DNA of 64,000 bases from Pseudomonas sp. S31 (GTDB taxonomy: Bacteria; Pseudomonadota; Gammaproteobacteria; Pseudomonadales; Pseudomonadaceae). A model generated the notes under the pieces. The model saw only the letters and a program-made list of their open reading frames with translations. It was not told where the DNA came from and did no database searches. The translations under genes were made by a program, and so were the position numbers. The stretch spans positions 62,001-126,000 of the forward strand of contig NZ_JACVVE010000011.1 of assembly GCF_016648105.1 (NCBI RefSeq), read 5' to 3'. This document shows positions 17,419-26,021 of the stretch, piece by piece (within the stretch, counting starts at the first letter, position 1; each line of letters starts with the position of its first letter).

Positions 17419-18234
17419 ATGTGGTCGCTGAGCGCCTGGCGGCGCAAGCGCACGCTGGCGCGCTACCCGATCGACCCACGGCTGTGGCAGGTGATCCGCG
17501 AGCGCCTGCCCCTGCTCGACGGCATCAGCGAGGCGGAAGACCGCTGGTTGCGCGAGGCGTGCATCCTGTTCCTGCACGACAAGCACCTGACCACCCTGCC
17601 CGGGGTCGAGCTGGACGACGAACAGCGCCTGTACCTCGCCGCCCAGGCGCAACTGCCGCTGCTGCACCTGGGTGAGCTGAACTGGTACCAGGGCTTCCAC
17701 GAGATCATCCTCTACCCCGACGACTTCAAGAGCCCCCAGCGCCACCGCGACGCCAGCGGCGTGGAGCACGTCTGGGATGGCGAGCACAGCGGCGAGGCCT
17801 GGCAGCAGGGCCCGGTGATCCTGGCCTGGCATGGCGTGCTGGCCAGCGGCGGCTGGGACGCCTACAACCTGGTGATCCACGAGCTGGCGCACAAGCTCGA
17901 CATGCTCAACGGCGATGCCAACGGCCTGCCGCCGCTGCACCGCGACATGCACGTCGAGACCTGGGCCACGGCCATGCAGCAGGCCTACGACGACCTCAAT
18001 CGCCAGCTCGACGCCAACCCGGACGCCGACACCGCCATCGACCCCTACGCCGCGGAAAACCCGGCGGAATTCTTCGCTGTCACCAGCGAGTATTTCTTCA
18101 GCGCGCCCGACCTGCTGCAGCAGGCTTATCCACAGGTGTACGCCCAGCTTGCACTGTTCTATCGCCAGGCCCCGCTCGAGCGCCTGCAGCGGTTGCAGGC
18201 CGAACACCCGGACTATCGCGAAAGCCACGCCTGA
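17419..18234 (+). CDS. mtfA: Zinc-dependent peptidase MtfA family
   Basis: A 271-residue protein of the MtfA (Mlc titration factor/DUF980) family. The metallopeptidase motif HELAHKLD lies near residue 155, and the supporting glutamate is in [14 protein letters not shown]. In E. coli MtfA binds the glucose repressor Mlc and acts as an aminopeptidase; Pseudomonas has no PTS-glucose Mlc circuit of that kind, so the partner here is unclear. It follows dedA with a 7-base gap and precedes the pyrophosphatase gene by 91 bases. Confidence 0.93.
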
Positions 18235-18325
18235 TGCGCCCGCGCATCCGGCTGGGCGTGGCAGCCCCGCGCGGAATATGCCTATAATCGCCGCCACTTT
18301 TGACCAGACACGGGGGCACAGCCCA

Positions 18326-18853
18326 ATGAGCTACAGCAAGATTCCAGCTGGCAAGGACCTGCCGAACGACATCTACGTCGCCATCGAGATCCCGGCCAAC
18401 CACGCGCCGATCAAGTACGAGATCGACAAGGACAGCGACACCCTGTTCGTCGACCGCTTCATGGCCACCCCGATGTTCTACCCGGCCAACTACGGCTTCA
18501 TCCCCAACACCCTGGCCGACGACGGTGATCCGCTGGACGTGCTGGTCGTCACCCCTTACCCAGTCGCCCCTGGCTCGGTGATCCGCGCCCGTCCGGTCGG
18601 CGTACTGAACATGACCGACGACGGCGGCGGCGACGCCAAGGTCATCGCCGTCCCGCACGACAAGCTGTCGCAGCTGTACGTCGACGTGAAGGAATACACC
18701 GACCTGCCTGCGCTGCTGATCCAGCAGATCGAGCACTTCTTCGCCAACTACAAGGATCTGGAGAAGGGCAAGTGGGTCAAGATCGAAGGCTGGGAAGGCG
18801 CCGACGCCGCCCGCGCCGCGATCACCAAGTCGGTCGCTGCCTACAAGGGCTGA
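18326..18853 (+). CDS. ppa: Inorganic pyrophosphatase (family I)
   Basis: A 175-residue soluble pyrophosphatase that hydrolyses diphosphate to drive biosynthetic reactions. The active-site signature [10 protein letters not shown] is present, together with [16 protein letters not shown] and [11 protein letters not shown]. It is full length for the proteobacterial family. The start ATG at 18326 is in frame inside a longer open frame that overlaps mtfA; only the final 175 codons are protein-like. A strong rho-independent terminator follows. Confidence 0.97.
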
Positions 18854-18866
18854 TAGCGATCGTCAG

Positions 18867-18893
18867 AAAACCCCGCCCCGGCGGGGTTTTTTT
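18867..18893 (+). terminator. Rho-independent terminator of ppa
   Basis: An 11-bp stem (AAAACCCCGCC / GGCGGGGTTTT) with a two-base apex, followed by more T residues; 13 bases after the ppa stop. A textbook intrinsic terminator. Confidence 0.93.
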
Positions 18894-19022
18894 ATGTCCG
18901 TTCAGCAGAGGAACACCACTACCCGCTCCTACACAAACGTCCTACAAAAGGTCGTTTTCCCGCCTGTTCGCATCAACATCCCGTTCATTTCCTCGCGCAT
19001 ACACCGAGGTTACACTCGGCTA

Positions 19023-19733
19023 ATGAACAAATCCGGTGAACGCCTCAAAGCCCTGCTCCACGAGTGTGGCCTGACCTCTTCCGATTTCGCTGCCCAGCGA
19101 GGTATCTCGCCGCAGCACGTCAATAACTGGTTCAAGCGCGGCATTCCCGTCGCCCGCCTCGACCAACTGGCTGATGTGTTCTGCGTGAACCGCCGCTGGC
19201 TGCAGTGCGGCGAAGGGCCCAAGCACCCCGCGCCGATCCTGCGCAGCGGCCTGCCCGCCGCGCAGCCGCTTGATGCTCCGGCCTTGCTCAGAGCCAAGAG
19301 CGGCTATCTGCAGCAGGTTCCTTTGCACACGCTGTCCGAGGGCGCACTGATCGAGGTTCCGGGCCACCACATGCCGCTGCCGGCCCAGGCACTGCAAACG
19401 TTGGGGATCAGCAGCGAGTCGGCTGTCTGTCTGGCCATGCCGGGCAGCAACATGGCCCCGCTGATCCCCTGCGGGGCCCTGGTCGCCATCGATCGCAGCC
19501 TGACCCAGGTGATCGACGGCGAAACCTACGCCCTGTCGCACAACGGCGTACTGAGGGTGAACAGCCTGAGCCTGGGTCAGCAGGGCACCCTGTGCCTGCA
19601 TAGCCACGACCGCAACCAGCATGCCACCGAGCGCTACACCCGCGTGCAACGCAAGGCCCAGGGGCTGACCATTCTTGGCTGGGTGTTCCATTGGTCGTAT
19701 TTTCGCGGTCATCGCCCAGGTACGACCTACTGA
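19023..19733 (+). CDS. XRE/S24-like regulator lacking the self-cleavage dyad
   Basis: A 236-residue CI/LexA-like protein. Residues ~5-60 form a helix-turn-helix (SSDFAAQRGISPQHVNNWFKRG). Residues ~125-225 resemble the S24 LexA/CI C-terminal fold (AMPGSNMAPLIPCGALVAID...GETYALSHNGVLRV). The canonical nucleophile motif G-x-S-M reads GSNM, with Asn at the Ser position, and the catalytic Lys region reads VLRV with Arg. It is therefore predicted not to self-cleave in the SOS response and is likely a ligand- or dimer-controlled regulator. No other phage genes are nearby, so it looks domesticated. Its target is unknown; the candidate small RNA downstream is one possibility. Confidence 0.8.
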   Translation: MNKSGERLKALLHECGLTSSDFAAQRGISPQHVNNWFKRGIPVARLDQLADVFCVNRRWLQCGEGPKHPAPILRSGLPAAQPLDAPALLRAKSGYLQQVPLHTLSEGALIEVPGHHMPLPAQALQTLGISSESAVCLAMPGSNMAPLIPCGALVAIDRSLTQVIDGETYALSHNGVLRVNSLSLGQQGTLCLHSHDRNQHATERYTRVQRKAQGLTILGWVFHWSYFRGHRPGTTY

Positions 19734-19781
19734 TGGCAATTTTTGCTGGGCATCGGGCCCTAGCCCTTGTATGCTACGCCG

Positions 19782-19950
19782 CACATCAGCCCAGGCCGGC
19801 GCAAGCCGCGATCCAGAGGGCTCGGCAACGTCCCACACGGCCGTTAGCCATCTCTATTCGGCCCTTGATGGCCACACGATTAAGGCGGTTGCGGCTTACC
19901 AAAAATTAGCCAAGACCGTCCCCGAGAAGCCGGCCACAAGCCGGCTTTTT
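19782..19950 (+). ncRNA. Candidate intergenic small RNA (or long 3' UTR)
   Basis: The 268-base gap after the S24-like gene contains a TATGCT -10-like hexamer at 19770 and structured GC-rich segments (for example CGGCCG..CGGCC around 19837-19864). It ends in a strong + strand terminator at 19927-19950 far from any stop codon. No open frame of note exists. This fits an independently transcribed RNA of ~170 nt but could equally be a long 3' UTR. No Rfam match could be tested. Confidence 0.35.
19927..19950 (+). terminator. Rho-independent terminator
   Basis: An 8-bp stem AAGCCGGC / GCCGGCTT with a 5-base loop, followed by TTTAA. It lies 194 bases beyond the S24-like gene stop and points + strand, facing the convergent DUF1176 gene. 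Confidence 0.85.
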
Positions 19951-20001
19951 AATGTCTTTGATTTACCGGCTGCATCGACTGTCCGGATGTATTCGACAGT
20001 T

Positions 20002-21054
20002 CTAGCGGCCTGCCTCGGTACGCCACAGCACAGGCCAGTAAGCCTGATCCAGTCCCATGCAAGTGTTCATCTCAGCCGCACGCGTCAGCGTGAAACCGGT
20101 ACCGTCGTAACGCCAACGCAGCGCAGTGCCACACCCGCCCATGCCCATCGCCAGCGCATCACTGCTCAACTCGCCCGTGACCGGATCAAAATCGACGCTG
20201 CCCAAAGGCTCCCTTTCCGCCAGGTTTGGCACCTCGGCGATCAGCGCTTTGCGCGCCTGCTCCGGGTGGTCCAGGGGCGTTTGGTAAATACTGTAGAAAC
20301 AGTTATAAGCCGCACAGCCGGTCTGGATGATCACGAGCGCTTGATCTGCACTCAAGGCATAGGCTTGCGCCTTTGGCGCAACGCCTTCACTCAATTCTTC
20401 TTGCCACTCCTTGCGCGTGGCGGCCATGACCGTGTCCGCTACCTCGTTCGCCCTGCCCGGGGCTAGTGCAACGGGTGCCTGCCAACTCGGCGCCATGGGC
20501 GCAGCAACGGCTTGCGGCACGCCGCTAGCAGGCGCCGGACCCTTGGAGATCAATGCGTCCTGTGTGCCAACCCGCCCCTGCACCGAGTCCATCAGCAAAA
20601 GCGCCGCGCTCATCCCGCTCAGCGAAGCGACGGAGGTGCCGCCCTCAATGGGTAAGCTCAACTCCCGCCCGTTACGCAACTCCGCGATCAAGGCATCGGC
20701 ATCGATTCCGGCCAGGGCAAAAACCTCGGGTACTTCGCCTTGTTTGAGTTCGCCAGGGCCGAATCGATGTTTCAGGGGTTTGCCATCGAGCGTTGGCTGA
20801 CCACGGGTGGCGTTGTAGCTGAACACACCTACCCGCAGGTTTCCCTGCGGGCCGGCTTCACGCGTGACACGCAGGCTGAACGTCGTGACGCCGATATCGT
20901 CGCGCATGGGCACGGCCCCGATAGCAGTGCAGGCACGCGTGTTATCACAGCCGATAATCCAGTCCTTGATAGAACGCTCCAAAGGGACCTCTTCGGCGGC
21001 GTTCACACAGGGAATACCTGCGGCCATAAGGAGCATGAGGGGAAGTCGAATCAT
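20002..21054 (-). CDS. DUF1176 domain periplasmic protein
   Basis: A 350-residue protein with an N-terminal signal peptide (MIRLPLMLLMAAGIPCVNA, cleavage before AEE), then a DUF1176-like domain: KDWIIGCDNTRACTAIGA near the start, a paired-cysteine segment GCAAYNCFYSIY, and a C-terminal ALRWRYDGTGFTLTRAAEMNTCMG block. Several cysteines suggest periplasmic disulfides. No biochemical function is known for the family. ATG 21054 begins the signal peptide; 18 upstream codons are excluded. It is divergent from the FecI-like operon, sharing a 237-base intergenic region. Confidence 0.82.
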   Translation of the reverse strand: MIRLPLMLLMAAGIPCVNAAEEVPLERSIKDWIIGCDNTRACTAIGAVPMRDDIGVTTFSLRVTREAGPQGNLRVGVFSYNATRGQPTLDGKPLKHRFGPGELKQGEVPEVFALAGIDADALIAELRNGRELSLPIEGGTSVASLSGMSAALLLMDSVQGRVGTQDALISKGPAPASGVPQAVAAPMAPSWQAPVALAPGRANEVADTVMAATRKEWQEELSEGVAPKAQAYALSADQALVIIQTGCAAYNCFYSIYQTPLDHPEQARKALIAEVPNLAEREPLGSVDFDPVTGELSSDALAMGMGGCGTALRWRYDGTGFTLTRAAEMNTCMGLDQAYWPVLWRTEAGR

Positions 21055-21254
21055 CGAACAGACGCCTGTAGACGAGCAAAACGCTATTAGGACAGGGGCC
21101 GTCGCCAATACCTATTGTTTGGCCTTCAGCCACAACAGAAATACTGCCTGGAACAATCGACACGGCCTTCCCGCTCGGCAACGCGGTATCCCGATGGCGC
21201 AGTCCCTGCACCGACCTGGCCAATTGCCCCGAAGCCCACAGCAACGCTAGAATT

Positions 21255-21273
21255 GCTAATTATTCGCATTAGC
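21255..21273 (+). promoter_or_regulatory. Fur-box-like palindrome upstream of the ECF sigma gene
   Basis: GCTAATTATTCGCATTAGC is a 19-base near-palindrome matching about 13 of 19 positions of the Fur consensus GATAATGATAATCATTATC. It lies within a larger inverted repeat TGCTAAT / ATTAGCA. It sits 18 bases before the ATG of the FecI-like gene, so iron-dependent repression is predicted. Confidence 0.65.
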
Positions 21274-21291
21274 AACCAAGGCGCCGTTCCC

Positions 21292-21822
21292 ATGACCGCT
21301 TCGCCCGGCACTGCTGGCTCCGACCTGGAGAACCTCTACCGTGCCCACCATGGCTGGATCCGCCAATGGCTGCAGCGCAAACTTGGCAATACCCATGACG
21401 CCGCGGAGCTCGCCCAGGACGTATTCGTCCGCCTGCTGAGCAAACCGCGAGCCTTCAATGATGCCGAGCACGCCAAAGCTTACCTCGGGCGGATGTCGCG
21501 AAACGCTTGCGTAGACTTCTGGCGGCGCCGGCACATCGAACAGGCCTACCTTGAAGTGCTGGCGGGCCAGCCGGAACAACTCCAGCCCTCGCTCGAGCAC
21601 CAAGCCATCATCCTGGAGACCCTGGCCCAGCTGCAGGCCATGATCGATCGCATGCCACGGCGTGTTGCCGAGGCATTCTGCCTGGCGCAACTGCAAGGGA
21701 TGAAACAGCGGGAGATCGCTGCGCACCTGAACGTGAGCGAGCGCAGCGTGAACACCTACCTTGCCCAGGCCATGTACCAGTGCCTGCTGCTGGAAGTCGA
21801 ACTGGACGCGTCGCTTTCATGA
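21292..21822 (+). CDS. FecI-like ECF sigma factor (iron starvation)
   Basis: A 176-residue extracytoplasmic-function sigma factor. Region 2 is DLENLYRAHHGWIRQWLQRK...DAAELAQDVFVRLL and FWRRRHIE. Region 4 is MPRRVAEAFCLAQLQGMKQREIAAHLNVSERSVNTYL, with the helix-turn-helix. It closely fits FecI/FpvI types paired with a FecR antisigma factor and a TonB-dependent receptor with an N-terminal signalling domain, all of which follow here. The stop overlaps the fecR-like start (ATGA), indicating translational coupling. A Fur-like box precedes the gene. Confidence 0.92.
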   Translation: MTASPGTAGSDLENLYRAHHGWIRQWLQRKLGNTHDAAELAQDVFVRLLSKPRAFNDAEHAKAYLGRMSRNACVDFWRRRHIEQAYLEVLAGQPEQLQPSLEHQAIILETLAQLQAMIDRMPRRVAEAFCLAQLQGMKQREIAAHLNVSERSVNTYLAQAMYQCLLLEVELDASLS

Positions 21823-22784
21823 GCCAGCCCCCGCTCGACCATGCTGTCCTGCAAGCCGCCGCCGCGTGGTTCGCACGCCTGCATGGCGCCGCAGACGACC
21901 CCGCCACACTCACGCAATGGAACACATGGCTGGCCGAAGATGCGCGGCACCGCCTGGCCTGGCGCTACGTGGAAAGCATCAACCAACGCTTCGGCAACCT
22001 GCACGCCGATGCCAACCACGCCCATCAGGTACTCAACACCGTCCACCGTCAACGCCACTCGCGCCGCGGGGTGCTCGGTGGCCTGTGCATCGCGGGTAGC
22101 GCAGGCCTGCTGGGCTGGGGCAGCTGGCGACAGGGCTGGATCGACTCGCCAAGCGCTTGGCTAGCCACCTACCGGACTGGCCTGGCCGATGTCCGGCCGC
22201 TGACACTGACCGATGGTACCCGGCTGTGGTTGAACGGCCAGACGGCGCTGGACGTGCAGTTCGATGAATCCGTTCGACAACTGCGCCTGTATCGCGGCGA
22301 AATCCTGATTGAGACCGCTGCCGATCCCCGGCCCCTTCAGGTGCTGACTCGCGCTGGCCGCATGCAACCCCTGGGCACCCGCTTCAGCGTGCGTGACCAG
22401 GGCCTGCTGACCACCTTGAGCGTGTTCACCGGCACGGTGCAGGCCACCTGCGCAGAGAGCGGCCGGGTACTGCGCGTGGAGGCCGGGCAGATGACCCTGT
22501 TCGATGCGCAGCAAGGCTCCACGCCTGGCGCAGCCACAGCCCTGCGCCAGGATTGGAGCCGTGGCGTGCTGGTGGCCGAGGACATGCCGCTACGCCAGGT
22601 CATCGAGGTGCTGCGCGACTATCGCCACGGGTACCTGGGTATCGACCCCGGCCTCGATGACCTGCGTGTCGTGGGGACCTATCCGCTGCTCGACAGCGAC
22701 CGGACGCTGGCGATGCTGGAGCGTGCCCTGCCGGTCCGAGTCGTTCGCACCTTGCCTTGGTGGGTCTCGGTCGAAGCGCGCTGA
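21819..22784 (+). CDS. FecR-like antisigma/signal transducer
   Basis: A 321-residue inner-membrane regulator. The cytoplasmic N terminus carries the FecR motif AAAWFARLH and WLAEDARHRLAW. A single hydrophobic segment follows an arginine pair (RRGVLGGLCIAGSAGLLG, residues ~87-105). The periplasmic part has the FecR core (LTDGTRLWLNGQTALDV, LYRGEILIET, GTRFSVRD) and an STN-like C-terminal region. It transmits the ligand signal from the receptor's N-terminal domain to the sigma factor. The twin arginine before the membrane segment suggests Tat insertion, as reported for other FecR-type proteins. Confidence 0.92.
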   Translation: MSQPPLDHAVLQAAAAWFARLHGAADDPATLTQWNTWLAEDARHRLAWRYVESINQRFGNLHADANHAHQVLNTVHRQRHSRRGVLGGLCIAGSAGLLGWGSWRQGWIDSPSAWLATYRTGLADVRPLTLTDGTRLWLNGQTALDVQFDESVRQLRLYRGEILIETAADPRPLQVLTRAGRMQPLGTRFSVRDQGLLTTLSVFTGTVQATCAESGRVLRVEAGQMTLFDAQQGSTPGAATALRQDWSRGVLVAEDMPLRQVIEVLRDYRHGYLGIDPGLDDLRVVGTYPLLDSDRTLAMLERALPVRVVRTLPWWVSVEAR

Positions 22785-22873
22785 AAATAATCTGAAAATC
22801 TTTTTCCGGTTTTGCGCCGCTCGTTCGCTTGGTGGGATGACGCCACTTCATCGAACTTGCAAAGGATCCGCCC

Positions 22874-25303
22874 ATGTCTGCTCGCGACACCGTCTACCCC
22901 TGCCGTCATCCGCTCACCCTCGCCGTGTTGCTGGCACTGGCCAGCCAGAGCCCGAGCGTCTTCGCCGACAGCGCCGCGGCAACCGCGCAGGCACAAACCA
23001 TCGATATCCCAGCCGGCCCCCTCGCCCGCCAGTTGAACCTGCTGGCCAGCCAGGCCGGCCTGCTGATCGGTGGCGATGCCTCGCTGACGGCCAACAAGCA
23101 GAGCCAACCCGTGCATGCCGCGAATGTGCAACAAGCGCTGACGCAGATGCTGGCCGGCAGCGGTGTGGAAGCGATCCGTACCGGGGAGCGTGAATTCCAG
23201 CTGGTGCGAAAGGCCGATGGCTCGGCCCTGACCCTGGACAGCACGACCATCAACGGCCAGGGCCTGGGTGAGGTCACCGAAGGCACCCACGCCTACGCCA
23301 CCGGCCGCTCGGCCACGGCGACCAAGATGCCGCTATCGCTGCGTGAAACCCCGCAGTCGGTGACCGTGGTCACCCGTCAGCGCATGGATGATCAGAACAT
23401 GCAAAACCTCGACGACGTCATGCGTAACGCCACCGGCGTCACCATCATCAAGAACGGTGGCGAGCGCTCGCTATACCAGGCCCGCGGGCAGACGGTCGAA
23501 AACCTGCAGATCGATGGTGTGCCGACCAACATCGGCAACCCGTACTCGATGGACACCATTTCCAAGCCCAACACCGACATCTACGACCGCGTAGAAGTGG
23601 TGCGCGGCGCCACCGGCCTGATGGAAGGTGCGGGCAACCCGTCGGCGTCGATCAACCTGGTCCGCAAGCGGCCTACGGCCGAGCCCCAGGCATTGATCGA
23701 AACCTCGGTCGGCTCCTGGGACGACTACAAGACCATGCTCGACCTGTCGGCGCCGCTGAACGAAGCCGGCACCCTGCGTGGCCGCTCGGTGATTACCTAC
23801 AACAATGCCAACAGCTACCTGGACACGGCCCAGAAAGAAAACCAGCTGTTCTACGGCATTATCGAAGCCGACCTGGACGAGTCGACCTTGGTCACCTTCG
23901 GCTTCACTTACCAGAAGGAACGCAACTCCGGTTATGACTGGTCGGGCCTGCCCAGCAAGGAGAGCGGCGCGTTCTACCCGATGTCGCGCTCTACCTCGCT
24001 GACCGGTGACTGGAACCACCTGGACAAGCGCAACACCACCCTGTTCGCCGACATCCAGCACACCTTTGCCAACGGCTGGAAGGGTGTGGTGGCCGTCAAC
24101 CAGATGTGGGCAAAGTCGGATTTCCTGGGTAACTACACCTTCCCAGGCGGTGGCACCGACCTGTTCACCCTCAATCCGCGCCACTTTCGCTTCGATGACA
24201 CCCAGACCAGCATCGATGGCTACTTCACCGGCCCGTTCCAGCTGCTGGGTCGCCAACATGAGCTGATCGTGGGTGGCAACTGGAACAAGGACGACTTCGA
24301 CTACCACGGCGGGCGCGATGCGACGTACCGCTACATCGTCGACATGAACAACCTGGCAGCGTTCGACCCACCCACGCCGACCGCCCTCAATGTCAACCAA
24401 TGGCAATACAACCGCACCCAGGAACAAAAAGGCATCTATGTGGCCAGCCGGTTCAGCCTCACCGACAGTACTACGTTCATTCTCGGCAGCCGCCTGAGTT
24501 GGTACAGCCATGATTCGCTGGATGACACCAATGGCGTGCGCGAATCCTCGGACTACAAGCACTTCTCCAAGAGTGGCGAACTCACACCCTATGCGGGCCT
24601 GGTGCAGGACCTGAACGAAAACTGGTCGGCCTACGCCAGCTACACCGAGATCTTCAAGCCGCAGAGCGCGCAGGATGTGAATGGCACCACGCTTGCGCCG
24701 ATGACCGGCAGCAACTACGAGATCGGCTTGAAGGGCGAGTTCCTCGACAAACGCCTGCAGACCGCCATCGCGCTGTTCCAGGCGGACCAGAGCGGGCGTG
24801 CCGAGCAAGTGAGCTGTGCCCAGACCTGGGCTTGCTACCGGGCTTCCGACAAGGTGCGCAACAAAGGTATCGAGCTGGAGCTGACCGGTGAGGTGCTGCC
24901 GAACTGGAATGTATCGGCGGGGTACACCTATACCCAGTCCAAGTACATCGGTGGCGAGCAGAAAGGCGAAGATTTCAACGGCGCCTCGCCACGCCATTTG
25001 TTCAAGGTCGCAACCGACTACCGCCTGCCAGGCAGGCTCAACCCGTTGCGTGTCGGTGGCAGCTTCTACGCCCAGAGCAAGATGACCCAGAGCGAGGTCG
25101 GCGAGGATTACAAGATCCAGCAGGATGCCTACCACCTGACCAACCTGCACGCCATCTACGAGCTCAGCCGCAACCTGGAGCTGCAATACAACCTGGATAA
25201 CGTCTTCGACAAGAAGTACTACCAGACCCTGGGGAATCCCAATTACTGGAATTTCTACGGTGAACCGCGCAATTTCAATGTGGCGGTGCGGGCAAAGTTC
25301 TGA
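22874..25303 (+). CDS. TonB-dependent siderophore receptor with signalling (STN) domain
   Basis: An 809-residue outer-membrane transducer. A signal peptide (to FADS, ~residue 32) is followed by an STN signalling domain at ~36-118 (IDIPAGPLARQLNLLASQAG), then a linker, a plug domain with LRETPQSVTVVTRQRMDD, RVEVVRGATGLMEGAGNPSASINLVRKRP, and a large β-barrel ending in phenylalanine (VAVRAKF). The architecture matches FpvA/FoxA-type hydroxamate or pyoverdine receptors that switch on their own ECF sigma. It lies 89 bases after fecR with an AAAGGA ribosome-binding site; the intervening bases hold a GAAAAT motif (22794) that could be a FecI-type -35. The ligand cannot be read from the sequence. 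Confidence 0.93.
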   Translation: MSARDTVYPCRHPLTLAVLLALASQSPSVFADSAAATAQAQTIDIPAGPLARQLNLLASQAGLLIGGDASLTANKQSQPVHAANVQQALTQMLAGSGVEAIRTGEREFQLVRKADGSALTLDSTTINGQGLGEVTEGTHAYATGRSATATKMPLSLRETPQSVTVVTRQRMDDQNMQNLDDVMRNATGVTIIKNGGERSLYQARGQTVENLQIDGVPTNIGNPYSMDTISKPNTDIYDRVEVVRGATGLMEGAGNPSASINLVRKRPTAEPQALIETSVGSWDDYKTMLDLSAPLNEAGTLRGRSVITYNNANSYLDTAQKENQLFYGIIEADLDESTLVTFGFTYQKERNSGYDWSGLPSKESGAFYPMSRSTSLTGDWNHLDKRNTTLFADIQHTFANGWKGVVAVNQMWAKSDFLGNYTFPGGGTDLFTLNPRHFRFDDTQTSIDGYFTGPFQLLGRQHELIVGGNWNKDDFDYHGGRDATYRYIVDMNNLAAFDPPTPTALNVNQWQYNRTQEQKGIYVASRFSLTDSTTFILGSRLSWYSHDSLDDTNGVRESSDYKHFSKSGELTPYAGLVQDLNENWSAYASYTEIFKPQSAQDVNGTTLAPMTGSNYEIGLKGEFLDKRLQTAIALFQADQSGRAEQVSCAQTWACYRASDKVRNKGIELELTGEVLPNWNVSAGYTYTQSKYIGGEQKGEDFNGASPRHLFKVATDYRLPGRLNPLRVGGSFYAQSKMTQSEVGEDYKIQQDAYHLTNLHAIYELSRNLELQYNLDNVFDKKYYQTLGNPNYWNFYGEPRNFNVAVRAKF

Positions 25304-25358
25304 GAGAAGCGTGCCCGCGAAACCGAGTAGTGGCTCGCAACACTTCGCTGACAGCGTT

Positions 25359-26021
25359 TCAAACCTGTGTACCGAGCCGCTCCACCCCCGGAAACAACTG
25401 CCCCAACGTACGCCGCGCCTGGGCCGCTTCGAGGTAGCCGTACAACAGCTCGACCAACGCGTCCAGGTGCAGCGCCTTGCCCGCCAGGGTCGGCGTGCAC
25501 ATCCACACCTTGACCCGCAATCCACCGGCCAGCGGCACGGCATCGGGGGCTACCAGCGACTTGAAGCAAGCAGGTTGCAAGGCCGGCGCGCGGCTGAACG
25601 CCGATACCGAGAACACCAGCAAGGTGCTCAAGTGGCGCTGGTCGGCCTCGAACGCATCGAAGGTATGCCAAGGCAAGGGTTCAGGTGAGTTGGCGAAGCG
25701 CAGGGTCTCGGGCGTCAGTTCCAGCACCCGCGTGCCGTGACGGCGGCGCAACGCCTCGGCAAGGCCCAACCCAGCCAGACCGAGCAGCAGCATCGGCACG
25801 CCGCAGCCCCACAGCAGCCCTTTTACCGCCAGCGGGGTCTGCGGGCCGAATACCAGCGGTAGTGTGGCCAACCACAGGCCAACGACCGCCAGCAGCAAGC
25901 CCAGCAAGGCGCATAGCAGCGCCTTGCCGAGCGAACGTTCATGGATCTGCAGTGACTCGGTTGGCCCGTCAGCGCAGGCCTGGAGGTACTCCAGGTGCGC
26001 CTCGCGCTCGCGCTCATCCAT
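25359..26021 (-). CDS. Uncharacterised membrane protein, PH-like C-terminal domain (paralogue of next)
   Basis: A 220-residue protein not recognised as a named family. Residues ~30-85 hold two long hydrophobic helices (LLCALLGLLLAVVGLWLATL; LLWGCGVPMLLLGLAGLGLA). The following ~130 residues look β-rich (RVLELTPETLRFANSPEPLPWHTFDAFEAD), resembling bacterial PH-like membrane proteins. ATG 26021 overlaps the end of the upstream gene by 8 bases, so the two are cotranscribed. It is flanked by two TonB-receptor systems, but no function in iron uptake can be claimed. Confidence 0.65.
   Translation of the reverse strand: MDEREREAHLEYLQACADGPTESLQIHERSLGKALLCALLGLLLAVVGLWLATLPLVFGPQTPLAVKGLLWGCGVPMLLLGLAGLGLAEALRRRHGTRVLELTPETLRFANSPEPLPWHTFDAFEADQRHLSTLLVFSVSAFSRAPALQPACFKSLVAPDAVPLAGGLRVKVWMCTPTLAGKALHLDALVELLYGYLEAAQARRTLGQLFPGVERLGTQV

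Noticed and set aside
17915..18325. 312-residue protein including an extension upstream of ppa
   Set aside because: The first 137 codons overlap mtfA in another frame and are low-complexity. The family start of pyrophosphatase is at 18326.
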